Source: Candidatus Acidulodesulfobacterium acidiphilum
Lineage (GTDB): Bacteria > SZUA-79 > Acidulodesulfobacterales > Acidulodesulfobacteraceae
DNA: 64,000 nt
Direction of reading: 5' to 3'
NCBI GenBank assembly: GCA_008534395.1
Contig: SHMQ01000009.1
Location: forward strand, 1-64,000
Position 1 is the stretch's first letter. Each line of letters starts with the position of its first letter. Shown here piece by piece: positions 27,598-36,234 of this stretch. A program made the position numbers and the translations under genes. The notes under the pieces were generated by a model that was not told where the DNA came from, did not search any database, and saw nothing but the letters and a program-made list of their open reading frames with translations.

Positions 27598-28629
27598 TTA
27601 TACCGCAATATTTTTTTTATTTAAAATTAAATTTAATTCGTTTTTAAGTTCCTCTATTCCCGCGCCGTAAGCCGCCGATATAAAATACACCGGAATATTT
27701 TGTTCGGAAAAAAACTTGGTTGTTTCTTTAATAATTTTATTTAATGTCCTTTTGTCCGTTATCAGGTCTATCTTATTTACAGCCGCTATCCGTTCTTTTT
27801 TGAGAATATTTTCGTCGTATTCGGTTATTTCTTTAACTACCGCTTCATATGAAGCCTTAATTTCTTTAAACGTTCCTATTTCGATAAGATAAAGCAGTAT
27901 ATTGGACCTTTCTATATGGCTTAAAAACTTAAGCCCGAGACCTGCGCCTTCGGAGGCGCCTTCTATTATACCCGGAATATCTACTATAGTCAGCGTTTTA
28001 GCAGACTCTTCAGGATTATCTCCGGCATAAACGCCAAGGTTAGGGGTTTTTGTCGTAAAAGGATACGGCGCTATTTTTGCATGCGAACCGGTAAGTTTAG
28101 ATATAAGGGTGGACTTGCCGGCATTTGGAAAGCCGACTAAGCCTATGTCGCCCAAACTTTTAAGAACGAGGCGGACTTTTCTGGTTACGCCCGGTATGCC
28201 CGGCTGGGCAAAACGGGGTCTTCTCTGCGTTGACGACTTAAAGAAGGTATTGCCTTTTCCGCCGATACCGCCCCTGAGCAGAACCGTTTCTTCGCCGTCT
28301 TTAATAAGGTCGGCCATTACTTCGCCTGAATCGAAATCTACGACCGTAGTGCCGACCGGCACTGTTATCAAGATATCATCCCCGTCTCTGCCTTTTTTGT
28401 TATTCCCCTGACCGTTTCCGCCCTTTTCGGCAATATATCTCGGTTTATACCTGAAATCCAATAGGCTTGTTATATTATGAGAAGCCTTAAATATAACGTC
28501 GCCGCCTTTTCCTCCGTCGCCGCCGTCAGGTCCGCCTTTAGGGATAAATTTCTCCCTCCTAAAGCTTACTGCGCCCCTGCCGCCGTTTCCTGAAGCAATC
28601 GTTATTATAGCGTTATCGACGAATTTCAT
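27598..28629 (-). CDS. obgE: GTPase ObgE/CgtA
   Basis: The 343-residue ribosome-assembly GTPase has the Gly-rich Obg domain at 1-158 (GNGGRGAVSFRREKFIPKGG, GGDGGKGGDVIF) and a G domain with GFPNAGKSTLI (G1), a DIPGIIEG G3 motif and NKIDL (G4). The C-terminal OCT domain is missing, as in many Obg proteins. It binds 50S precursors and links ribosome supply to growth state. It follows the rplU-rpmA pair at a 453-base distance, unusual for this normally tight trio. The start ATG 28629 has no clear ribosome site. Confidence 0.95.
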   Translation of the reverse strand: MKFVDNAIITIASGNGGRGAVSFRREKFIPKGGPDGGDGGKGGDVIFKASHNITSLLDFRYKPRYIAEKGGNGQGNNKKGRDGDDILITVPVGTTVVDFDSGEVMADLIKDGEETVLLRGGIGGKGNTFFKSSTQRRPRFAQPGIPGVTRKVRLVLKSLGDIGLVGFPNAGKSTLISKLTGSHAKIAPYPFTTKTPNLGVYAGDNPEESAKTLTIVDIPGIIEGASEGAGLGLKFLSHIERSNILLYLIEIGTFKEIKASYEAVVKEITEYDENILKKERIAAVNKIDLITDKRTLNKIIKETTKFFSEQNIPVYFISAAYGAGIEELKNELNLILNKKNIAV

Positions 28630-28728
28630 TATAAAATTTTTTTATGCCGTTATTAATGGCAATTTTTTAAATATTTAATTATTTTATTTAATTATTGAAT
28701 TATTGAAATTAGTTTCAGCGTTAATTTT

Positions 28729-28747
28729 GAGAATGATAATGATATAG
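28729..28747. promoter_or_regulatory. Fur-like hexamer series (weak candidate)
   Basis: GAGAATGATAATGATATAG resembles three head-to-tail GATAAT units (5/6, 6/6 and 4/6 matches), the unit from which Fur boxes are built; 13 of 19 positions match the classical box. It lies about 100 bases before obgE and downstream of the small ORF. The AT-rich setting raises the chance of a random match. Confidence 0.25.
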
Positions 28748-28777
28748 ATATAAATAATATATATAAATATAAATTTA

Positions 28778-28867
28778 TTATAACGCATTTATTGCTATAT
28801 AAATCGCATATGGAATAGAGATAACAATAGCGCAATAAGAAAATGCCGAGAGAAACACTGCCGCCAT
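28778..28867 (-). CDS. Possible 29-residue single-span membrane peptide
   Basis: ATG 28867 to TAA 28778 encodes a peptide starting MAAVFLSAFSYCAIVIS and ending YIAINAL, almost wholly hydrophobic and long enough for one membrane helix. There is no good ribosome-binding site, and I cannot assign a family. Small one-helix subunits of membrane complexes look like this, but so do chance ORFs. It is recorded because its base composition is less AT-rich than the surrounding gap. Confidence 0.25.
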   Translation of the reverse strand: MAAVFLSAFSYCAIVISIPYAIYIAINAL

Positions 28868-29082
28868 ATTTAATATATATTCGGGATATTGGATTATTTT
28901 TTATACTTTATTCTTATTTGGAAAAATTCGGTTTATATATATGTATGGTTAATGATTAAAGAAAGGAATGTGAAAAGCCGATATCTGTATTACTGCGGAA
29001 TATTTTAACGAAGTAAAGTTTCTTAAGTCAAATTTTATATATCGCTTATATATACTTATATATAAACAACTTAAACTTATAG

Positions 29083-29340
29083 TTATTCCGCAGGTATAAT
29101 ACTGACGAACTTTCTGTTATTTTTTCCTATATGAAATTTTACGAAACCTTTTATTATAGAATAAAGCGTGTAGTCTTTGCCTTCTTTAACAAATTTTCCC
29201 GGATGAAAAGACGACCCTACCTGACGAACTATAATCTCGCCCGGTTTAACTAACTGGCCTCCGAATCTTTTTACTCCCCTTCTTTGTCCCTGACTGTCTC
29301 TGCCGTTTCTGGAACTTCCGCCTGCTTTTTTATGCGCCAT
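29083..29340 (-). CDS. rpmA: 50S ribosomal protein L27
   Basis: This 85-residue ribosomal protein starts [21 protein letters not shown], the classic L27 N-terminus that reaches into the peptidyl-transferase centre, and continues with [19 protein letters not shown]. There is no Firmicutes-type cleavable leader. An AAAGGTG ribosome site precedes ATG 29340. It lies 51 bases after rplU, the normal pairing. Confidence 0.98.
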   Translation of the reverse strand: MAHKKAGGSSRNGRDSQGQRRGVKRFGGQLVKPGEIIVRQVGSSFHPGKFVKEGKDYTLYSIIKGFVKFHIGKNNRKFVSIIPAE

Positions 29341-29391
29341 AATATCACCTTTTACTTAAAAAATAAATAATATATAATATAAGTTTATAAT

Positions 29392-29706
29392 TTATGCTAT
29401 GCCCGTTATCTTGACTTCGGTAAAATTCTGCCTGTGTCCTCTTTTCTTTCTTTCGTCTTTACGGCGTTTCATTTTGAAAACTACTATTTTTTTTGCCCTG
29501 CCGTTTCTTACGACCGTTCCCTTCACGCTTTTATCCTTCAAAACCTCTTTATCGGTAACCAATAAGTCGCCGTTTTTAATTGCTATAGGCGTAAAAGTTA
29601 TCTCTTCGCCTTTTTCTTTTCCTACCGTTTCTATTCTTAAGATGTCTCCCTGCGAAACGACGTATTGCTTTGAGCCGGCATTAATAACGGCATATTCTTT
29701 ACTCAT
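29392..29706 (-). CDS. rplU: 50S ribosomal protein L21
   Basis: This 104-residue L21 carries the family pattern YAVINAGSKQYVVSQGDILRIE and the basic end KRRKDERKKRGHRQNFTEVKI, which binds 23S rRNA. An AGAGGA ribosome site precedes ATG 29706. It is first of the rplU-rpmA pair. An 82-base gap separates it from waaA upstream, enough for its own promoter, though none is clear. Confidence 0.97.
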   Translation of the reverse strand: MSKEYAVINAGSKQYVVSQGDILRIETVGKEKGEEITFTPIAIKNGDLLVTDKEVLKDKSVKGTVVRNGRAKKIVVFKMKRRKDERKKRGHRQNFTEVKITGIA

Positions 29707-29788
29707 AACAAATCCTCTTTAGCTTAAAAATTTAAGGAAAATTAAACCACACATATAAACTTGAATTATTAATTTTAATAGGTTTTGA

Positions 29789-31231
29789 TTATTTTGTCAA
29801 CGATTTTTTTGCCTTTTTTTTATCCTCGCTTTTTAACGACAGCAAATAGCCTTTATAATTCAGATACTCAAGGTTCCTAAGGGAAACGCCTTTATTGCGG
29901 GCTATAAGGTTTAAACCGTTTTTTCCGGCAGAATCGGCAGATTTATCGTTAAACAGGTAATCGGCCAACGCGTTATATAATTTCAAGGGAGAATCAATCT
30001 GTCTTCCGGCGGAATTCTTTATAATCTCCTCCGCCGCTTCCGAAAAATTTTGAACGTATCTGCCAAAAATTACCGGCTTCCCAAAAATTAAAGGTTCGAG
30101 AAGATTATGCCCGCCTGACGGAATCAAGCTTCCGCCTACGAAAGCGGCATCGCATATGCCGTAAACCATCAAAAGCTGTCCTATAATATCTACTAAAATG
30201 ACGACGACTTTGTTTTCGGACAAACCGCAACTATTATTATCTTTAATATTTTTAATATCTTTAGAGTCGTAATGAGAGGAATAAATTGAAGAAAGCTTAT
30301 AGAGTTCTATTTCGGGTAAGTAATTATTTAAAAGTTTGTAAACCTCGTCGAATCTTTCAGGATGACGCGGAGCGACAAAAAGAAAAATTTTATTTTTATG
30401 GTTAAGCTTGTTTAATTTTATTACTGAATCGGCAATTAACTCTTCTTCCCTTTTATGAGTGCTTCCAGCCGCTATAATTTTTGCGTATTCCGAATTATTA
30501 TTTTTATATTCTATGAATTTTTTGAGTATCGCGGTTTTTTCGTTTATATCTCCTGCAATAAGGGATGCATCCATGTCGAATTTCATATTGCCGGTTTGGT
30601 GCATATTTTCTTCCTTAATTCCAAGAGACGCAAATCTTTTGCAATACATATCGGATATACATAAAACAGAATCTATCTTTTTAAAGATATAACCAAAAAA
30701 GAATCTGAAACGGATATAATTTTTATAAGACTTTTCCGATATTCTTGCGTTTATTAACGCTATGGGAATATTTTTTTTATTAAGAATATTAAATAAATTA
30801 GGCCATATTTCAGTTTCTACCGAAATAAACAAAGACGGTTTTATCAGTTTCAAAATACTGCTTACGGAAAAAAGAAAATCGTAAGGAAAATAAAACGTTA
30901 AAACGTTACCGTTGTTTTTATAAAGATTGTCCGCAAAATCGAAACCTGTTTTCGTGGTAGCGGAAAGGTATATTTTCTTGCCGTATTCCGACTGCAATAA
31001 ATCGATAAAATTTACCGCCGCCCTCATCTCCCCAAGCGAAACGGCGTGGATCCAGACTCCTTCCTGAAAAGCCTCTTCCTTTAAAGGCTTGAAAGCGGAA
31101 GGGAAAAATTTATATAAGTAGCCTTCGCTTCTTTTATTTTTAGCGAGATTAAAAAAAGTTAAAGCTATAAAAAAAAATGGAAATAAAAACAATAAAATAA
31201 TATTATAAACTGTGAATAAAACTTTTTCCAT
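29789..31231 (-). CDS. waaA: 3-deoxy-D-manno-octulosonic acid transferase (Kdo transferase)
   Basis: The 480-residue GT30 glycosyltransferase has one N-terminal membrane anchor (about 5-27). It transfers Kdo from CMP-Kdo to lipid IVA on the cytoplasmic face. The catalytic glutamate is in HAVSLGEMRAA, and the donor-side segments VAPRHPERFDEV and GGSLIPSGGHNLLEP are conserved. Whether it adds one or two Kdo units cannot be read from sequence. It follows msbA by 15 bases and ends the lipid A cluster. A spacer with Asn and Ser around 300-325 is a little longer than usual. Confidence 0.94.
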   Translation of the reverse strand: MEKVLFTVYNIILLFLFPFFFIALTFFNLAKNKRSEGYLYKFFPSAFKPLKEEAFQEGVWIHAVSLGEMRAAVNFIDLLQSEYGKKIYLSATTKTGFDFADNLYKNNGNVLTFYFPYDFLFSVSSILKLIKPSLFISVETEIWPNLFNILNKKNIPIALINARISEKSYKNYIRFRFFFGYIFKKIDSVLCISDMYCKRFASLGIKEENMHQTGNMKFDMDASLIAGDINEKTAILKKFIEYKNNNSEYAKIIAAGSTHKREEELIADSVIKLNKLNHKNKIFLFVAPRHPERFDEVYKLLNNYLPEIELYKLSSIYSSHYDSKDIKNIKDNNSCGLSENKVVVILVDIIGQLLMVYGICDAAFVGGSLIPSGGHNLLEPLIFGKPVIFGRYVQNFSEAAEEIIKNSAGRQIDSPLKLYNALADYLFNDKSADSAGKNGLNLIARNKGVSLRNLEYLNYKGYLLSLKSEDKKKAKKSLTK

Positions 31232-31246
31232 ACATATAAATAACGG

Positions 31247-33223
31247 CTATTCCATCTGTTTTAAAAGAAGATTTTTATAAATTCCGTCCAATTTTATTAA
31301 ATCCTCATGGCTTCCGCTTTCGGCTATTTCGCCTTTTTCGAGGACATAAATCGTATCTGCATGTTTTACGGTGGATAGCCTATGGGCGATTATAAGGACT
31401 ATTTTATTTCTGCACAAACCGCCATATAGTCTGCCATGCGAATCTGCTTTACCTGAACCTGATATTTGATTTATTGTTCCTTCGTCTGCGTTTGAGGTTT
31501 TGTTAACAGCTTCTCCGATGCCATCTTCTTCGTATCCGAACAGCGCCCGCTGGATTTTCTTTTCCGATTCTCCGTCCAAAGAAGAAGTAGCTTCATCAAG
31601 TATAAGTATGGGTGCGTCCTTTAGAAACGCCCTGGCGATTAAAATTCTTTGCTTTTCTCCGCCGGAAAGCCTTAATCCCGCTTCATCTACTATCGTGTCG
31701 TATCCCTGGGGAAGATTTTTAATAAATTCGTCCGCAAATGCCAACTTTGCGGAGTTTACTATTTCTTCCATACTTTTGCCGCTCGTTCCGTATTCTATAT
31801 TAAATTTTACGGTTTCGTTAAAAAGAACGACGTTCTGGGAAACGTAAGATATGGAATCCCTTAAATCTTTTAAATTAAACTCTTTTATGTTTATTCCGTT
31901 AATGTCGATTTCGCCGGAAGACGGTTCGTAAAAACGCGGAATAAGCATCGATATCGTACTTTTGCCGGCTCCCGAAAAACCCACTACGGCGGCTATCTCG
32001 CCTTTATTGATTTTTATGTTTATATTTTTAAGGTCGAAATGCTCGTCGCACGCTTTTCCTCTTTCTTCGTTTGAGCCGCCGGAAATATCGTTTTTTATAT
32101 TATCTTTGGCATTATTTTTATCATTATCTACGTTATTGACTGTATCGCCTTGTCCGCCGCAAAAGTCGTAACCGAAATATAGATTTTTTATTTCAAGGAT
32201 GTTTATATCTTTTGGAACTGGCTTATTTCCTCCGGTTTCCTCCTGCTTTTCGTCTAATATGCCGAATATTCTGGTGCCGGCGGCTATGCCTTCCTGAAGG
32301 CTGTTGTTAAGCCTCGACAAACTCTTTACCGGCTCGTAAAGAAGGAGGATAGCAGTTAAAAAAGAAAAGAAATTGCCCGGCGTATATCCGAATTTTATAA
32401 CCTGAAGTCCGCCTATAAATATTATAACGGCAACCGAAATTCCGCCTATAAGTTCTACGAACGGCACTGTAAGCCCCCTTATTTTCGTCATCCTCATAAA
32501 AAATCTGTAAAGATTGTCGGAGAGCTTTTTAAATCTCTTTATTTCAAAATCTTCCATATTATAGGCTTTCACCATTCGCAAACCTGAAATGGTTTCGTCT
32601 AAAAACTTCGTTATGTTTCCCATTTCGTTCTGCGTATCGGTGCTTGTCCTGCGCGCTTTTTTTCCCAGAAGCGTTACCGGAAATATTACTAACGGAAACA
32701 AAATCAAAACGGCTATGGCAAGATAAAAATCCATATAGAATACGACGATTAAAAGAACTATCATAGTAAGAATATCTTTCATAACGGCGCTGACGGTGTC
32801 CGATACCGTTCTTTGAATGATATTTATATCGTAGGTTATTCTTGCGATAAGTACGCCCGTAGGTATTTTATTTAGCTTTGAAACAGGCAGTTTTACTATT
32901 ACCGAATAAACTTCGTCCCTGAGCGACCTTATTATATTCTGCCCTACCGACCCCGTATAGTAAAACTCGGCATAGTAAAAAACATTTTTTACTAAAAAGA
33001 TTAATATTACGAGCAAGGGTATAAGTATAAGTTCGGTATAGCTTTTAGTAATAAATATATTATTAATAAGCGGTTTTACTATATAAGCAAGCGCTCCGGT
33101 AAGAGCGGAAACTATAGCCATGCTTATTACCGCCATAATAAGCTTTTTCTTATAAGGCAGGATGTAAGGAATAAGTCTTTTTAAAACCGATAAATCCTTT
33201 TTCATATTTTTTTTATTAAACAT
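31247..33223 (-). CDS. msbA: Lipid A flippase MsbA-type ABC transporter with NBD insertions
   Basis: The 658-residue half-transporter has six membrane helices (about 27-315) and then an ATPase domain. Walker A GFSGAGKS is at 415-422, signature LSGGEKQ at 519-525, Walker B ILILDEATSSLD near 539-550, and switch H614. It should flip lipid A-core to the outer leaflet. It is longer than E. coli MsbA (582) because of two low-complexity Asn/Asp/Gly-rich insertions: about 355-394, between the first NBD strand and Walker A, and about 563-606, between the D-loop and the switch. It lies between lpxB and waaA, which supports the lipid A role over a general exporter. Confidence 0.88.
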   Translation of the reverse strand: MFNKKNMKKDLSVLKRLIPYILPYKKKLIMAVISMAIVSALTGALAYIVKPLINNIFITKSYTELILIPLLVILIFLVKNVFYYAEFYYTGSVGQNIIRSLRDEVYSVIVKLPVSKLNKIPTGVLIARITYDINIIQRTVSDTVSAVMKDILTMIVLLIVVFYMDFYLAIAVLILFPLVIFPVTLLGKKARRTSTDTQNEMGNITKFLDETISGLRMVKAYNMEDFEIKRFKKLSDNLYRFFMRMTKIRGLTVPFVELIGGISVAVIIFIGGLQVIKFGYTPGNFFSFLTAILLLYEPVKSLSRLNNSLQEGIAAGTRIFGILDEKQEETGGNKPVPKDINILEIKNLYFGYDFCGGQGDTVNNVDNDKNNAKDNIKNDISGGSNEERGKACDEHFDLKNINIKINKGEIAAVVGFSGAGKSTISMLIPRFYEPSSGEIDINGINIKEFNLKDLRDSISYVSQNVVLFNETVKFNIEYGTSGKSMEEIVNSAKLAFADEFIKNLPQGYDTIVDEAGLRLSGGEKQRILIARAFLKDAPILILDEATSSLDGESEKKIQRALFGYEEDGIGEAVNKTSNADEGTINQISGSGKADSHGRLYGGLCRNKIVLIIAHRLSTVKHADTIYVLEKGEIAESGSHEDLIKLDGIYKNLLLKQME

Positions 33224-33240
33224 TTTAATTTTACAGGAAA

Positions 33241-34443
33241 TTATCCTATTATTCCTATTATTTTATCATAAATTATGCCTGCCGACGCATCAAAAGGATC
33301 GACGCCGGCATCTTCTAATGTAGAAACTACGGAGGATATTTTTTTTAGCGCATTTTCTCTGTACTCTTCGTCTTTTAAAAATTTATCGGCTTCCTTAAAA
33401 ACGTTTTCGGGGTTAAACTTAAATTCTATCAGTTCGGGAGCAACCTCTTCTCCCGCAAGTATGTTTATGAGTCCTGCATATTTTATTCTCACTAATATTT
33501 TAGCAAGAATATAGGTTAAATAGTTTAAATAATAAAATATTATTACGGGCTTGCCGTAAAAACAGGCTTCTAAGGAAGCGGTGCCGCTTGCAGTTATTAT
33601 TAAATCGCTCGAAGACAGGGCAAAACCTATTGAATCGGTAAATATATACATATCTTTTTTTAAGGCTGGACTGTTTTCTACCGCATCTTTAAAATAGGAA
33701 AAATCAATCCCTTTTCTGAACGGAAAGATAAAGAAAGCTTCTTTATAAGCCGATTTTATCCGTAAAACGGAATCGATTATCCTTTGCGAGTGATATTTAA
33801 GTTCGGTTTTCCTTGAGCCGGGCAGAAAAGATATAATCGGATATTTTCCGTTCAAGAGTTTTTGCATTTCGGCATCTTCGGATAAATTTGCAGACAAAAC
33901 GTCTTTTTTGTTTAAGATATATAAAGGGTTGCCGAAATAATAAGACTCTATGCCCTCTTTTTTATAAATATCCTTCTCGAAAGGAAAAATAGTTATAACG
34001 AATTTTATATATTTTTTAATAAATTTTATTCTGCCGTAACGGGATGCCCATATTTTAGGAGGTATAAAATAAACTGCGGGGATTTTAAGCTTATTTGCCA
34101 ATTTTGCGATTTTAAAATTAAAGGAGGGAAAATCGACGAGAATAATTGCATCTGGTTTGTTAGACTCTATCCATAAATATAAATTTTTTAACACTTTTTT
34201 TATCGTTTTTAACTTTAAAAGCACTTCGGTGAAACCCATAACCGATAATTCTTTAATATCGGCTATCAACTCGGCGCCGGCGCCGGCGCTGTTTTTTCCG
34301 CCCATTGCGTAAATATCGACGGATATGCCATCATCGTCAAGTTTCTTAATCTTTTCAATCTTTTTAAGCGACGATATTAGTCCGCCGGCAAAAACGTCGC
34401 CGGAGGGTTCGCCCGAAACTACTAGTATTTTATGTATTTGCAT
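33241..34443 (-). CDS. lpxB: Lipid-A-disaccharide synthase
   Basis: The 400-residue GT19 enzyme joins UDP-2,3-diacylglucosamine and lipid X into the lipid A disaccharide. Family segments are VVSGEPSGDVFAGGLI at the start, GGKNSAGAGAELI, and the nucleotide-binding end region SFLPGSRKTELKYH and TASGTASLEACFYGKPV. It acts at the inner membrane face. It follows lpxI by 78 bases and precedes msbA by 17. Length is normal. Confidence 0.95.
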   Translation of the reverse strand: MQIHKILVVSGEPSGDVFAGGLISSLKKIEKIKKLDDDGISVDIYAMGGKNSAGAGAELIADIKELSVMGFTEVLLKLKTIKKVLKNLYLWIESNKPDAIILVDFPSFNFKIAKLANKLKIPAVYFIPPKIWASRYGRIKFIKKYIKFVITIFPFEKDIYKKEGIESYYFGNPLYILNKKDVLSANLSEDAEMQKLLNGKYPIISFLPGSRKTELKYHSQRIIDSVLRIKSAYKEAFFIFPFRKGIDFSYFKDAVENSPALKKDMYIFTDSIGFALSSSDLIITASGTASLEACFYGKPVIIFYYLNYLTYILAKILVRIKYAGLINILAGEEVAPELIEFKFNPENVFKEADKFLKDEEYRENALKKISSVVSTLEDAGVDPFDASAGIIYDKIIGIIG

Positions 34444-34521
34444 GATATTTGTTTATAACTGCAACCTTTAATTATGAACTATATAAGGATTAACATATAT
34501 TGCGGGGTTAAAAACGACGGC

Positions 34522-35325
34522 TTAAAAAATATATACGGCGATATCTTCGGAATCGGCCTTCTTAATAAATTCATCTTTCCTGATGACTATAGTATTGCGT
34601 TCAAAAGCAAGGCAAGTCGCGTTTACCGAAATTATCGATTCTAAAGTATCGAGTCCTACTGCCGGAATGTCGAATCTTAAATCCTGGTTTGGCTTATTAA
34701 CTTTTACGACTACGGCGCCCCCGTTTGCAAGTTTTCCGCCCCTTATTATCGCTTCGTCCGTGCCTTCTATGGCTTCGAGAGCCATTACCGATTTATCTTT
34801 AACTACCGCCGTCTGCCCAATATCCGCCCCTGCAATCAGCATTGCCGCGTTTTTTCCGAACTCTATATCTTCTTTTTCTTTTTTATTGGGCGGCCTCTTA
34901 GATGCGGCTCCAGACGGCAAAAAAACTGAAGAGATATATTTCGTCTGAGGAACTATGGTTATTCCTTCCTTTTCCAAAAATTTGCAAATAGCATTAAGTA
35001 TGGTGTCGTCTTTTTTGTCTTTAAGGGACAAGAAAAGGGTTATTGCCTTGATATCAGGTTTGACTTTTTTAAACATAAGGGTTTTTCTGACTTTACCGGC
35101 CATTATAACTTCGCTGACGTTTTCGGATTTAAAAAAATTAACTAATTTGCCGAGCTGTCCGACGCTGACGTAAATAATCTTGTCGGCGCGATATGCAAGT
35201 GATTTGTCGGCTTCTTCTTCGATTGCGCAAACCTTCACCGAATAACCAGCCGATTTTAATTCGTCGATGTATATTAGCGGAAACTCGCCGTAACCTGCGA
35301 TTATACCTATATTTTTATTTTCCAT
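34522..35325 (-). CDS. lpxI: UDP-2,3-diacylglucosamine pyrophosphatase LpxI
   Basis: This 267-residue DUF1009 protein starts IGIIAGYGEFPLIYIDEL and has the C-terminal catalytic segment EAIEGTDEAIIRGGKLANGGAVVVK. LpxI hydrolyses UDP-2,3-diacylglucosamine to lipid X. It replaces LpxH, known in alphaproteobacteria and many former Deltaproteobacteria, and attacks the other phosphate. It stands between lpxA and lpxB as expected for the pathway order. Gap to lpxA is 19 bases. Confidence 0.94.
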   Translation of the reverse strand: MENKNIGIIAGYGEFPLIYIDELKSAGYSVKVCAIEEEADKSLAYRADKIIYVSVGQLGKLVNFFKSENVSEVIMAGKVRKTLMFKKVKPDIKAITLFLSLKDKKDDTILNAICKFLEKEGITIVPQTKYISSVFLPSGAASKRPPNKKEKEDIEFGKNAAMLIAGADIGQTAVVKDKSVMALEAIEGTDEAIIRGGKLANGGAVVVKVNKPNQDLRFDIPAVGLDTLESIISVNATCLAFERNTIVIRKDEFIKKADSEDIAVYIF

Positions 35326-35344
35326 ATTTTAAAACTTCCGCTAT

Positions 35345-36115
35345 TTATCTGGTAATACCTCTTCTGGAATCGGATATAAACGAAGTGAATTTTTTTATTT
35401 TTTCGGTTTTTCCTATTTCCTGCTCTATTCTTTCTATAGCAATTTTAACCGTAGCTTTCGACCTATAAACAATTTTATATGCATTTTTTATCTGTTCTAT
35501 CTCTTCTTTGGTAAAGCCTCTTCTTTCCAATCCTATTCTGTTAATTCCGTAAATTTTTGCCCTGTCGCCGGAAGCAACGAGATAAGGAGGAATATCCTGT
35601 ACGACCATGGAACCGCCCGCTATAAGAACGGATTCGCCTATGCGGACGAACTGATGAATTGCGCAAAGACCGCCTAGTATCGCATAATCCTGAATTTCTA
35701 TATGTCCTGCAAGGGTAGCGTTATTCGCAAAAATATTCCTGTTGCCTATAGTACAGTCGTGAGCTATATGCACGTGCATCATGAAAAGATTACCTTCGCC
35801 CACTACTGTAACTCCGTTGCCGGTTACGGTGCCGGGATTCATAGTTACGTATTCTCTTATTATATTGTTATCGCCTATAATAAGTTTAGTATTTTCGCCT
35901 TTATACTTAAGGTCTTGCGGAACCGAACCTATAGAAGCGAATTGAAATATTTTATTTCCGTCGCCGATCGTAGTGTTGCCTTCTATAACGACGTGCGGCG
36001 CAATTTGATTATTTTTGCCGATTTTCACGCCGCTTTTTATAATAGTATAGGGTCCGACTTCGGTCGATTCGTCTATTATGGCTCCTGGATAAATTATTGC
36101 AGTTTTATCTATCAT
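35345..36115 (-). CDS. lpxA: UDP-N-acetylglucosamine acyltransferase
   Basis: The 256-residue left-handed beta-helix enzyme begins lipid A synthesis by adding a 3-hydroxyacyl chain from ACP to UDP-GlcNAc. Hexapeptide repeats fill residues 1-190 (PGAIIDESTEVGPYTIIK and onward). The catalytic histidine is in HVHIAHDCTIGN, and the helical C-terminal tail begins GLERRGFTKEEIEQIKNAYK. It follows fabZ by 119 bases, a gap that holds REP-like palindromes. Confidence 0.96.
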   Translation of the reverse strand: MIDKTAIIYPGAIIDESTEVGPYTIIKSGVKIGKNNQIAPHVVIEGNTTIGDGNKIFQFASIGSVPQDLKYKGENTKLIIGDNNIIREYVTMNPGTVTGNGVTVVGEGNLFMMHVHIAHDCTIGNRNIFANNATLAGHIEIQDYAILGGLCAIHQFVRIGESVLIAGGSMVVQDIPPYLVASGDRAKIYGINRIGLERRGFTKEEIEQIKNAYKIVYRSKATVKIAIERIEQEIGKTEKIKKFTSFISDSRRGITR

Positions 36116-36159
36116 ATTTTAATTTCGTATTCCATTTTTATTTTTTTATTGTTTCTATT

Positions 36160-36231
36160 TAATATCGGGGACAGAATTGAATTCTGTCCTGATACATTTT
36201 GCGTTAGTGTCCGAATTGAATTCCTGCACTA
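36160..36231. repeat. REP-like palindrome pair between fabZ and lpxA
   Basis: GGACAGAATT, one base, then AATTCTGTCC form a palindrome at 36169-36189. A second, decayed copy (AGTG...GAATTGAATTC...CACT) follows at 36207-36230. The GG-G-CAGAATT core is shared with intergenic palindromes at 41293, 42031, 44922 and others in this window. The position splits an operon that is usually tight. Confidence 0.7.
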
Positions 36232-36234
36232 CAT

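Larger units (their letters stand above)
28630..29082. other. 453-bp AT-rich intergenic region between rpmA and obgE
   Basis: This is the longest gene-free stretch in the window. It is rich in runs of alternating A and T, with no tRNA, riboswitch or clear terminator that I can see. It holds a possible 29-codon membrane-peptide ORF (28778-28867) and a Fur-like hexamer series (28729-28747). A 10-base inverted repeat, CTGCGGAATA, has arms at 28993-29002 and 29084-29093; the second arm includes the rpmA stop. The function is unknown. Confidence 0.6.

Noticed and set aside
28993-29093. Attachment site or transposon ends formed by the CTGCGGAATA inverted repeat
   Set aside because: Ten-base arms 81 bases apart, one of them within rpmA codons, with no target duplication or transposase, are compatible with chance.
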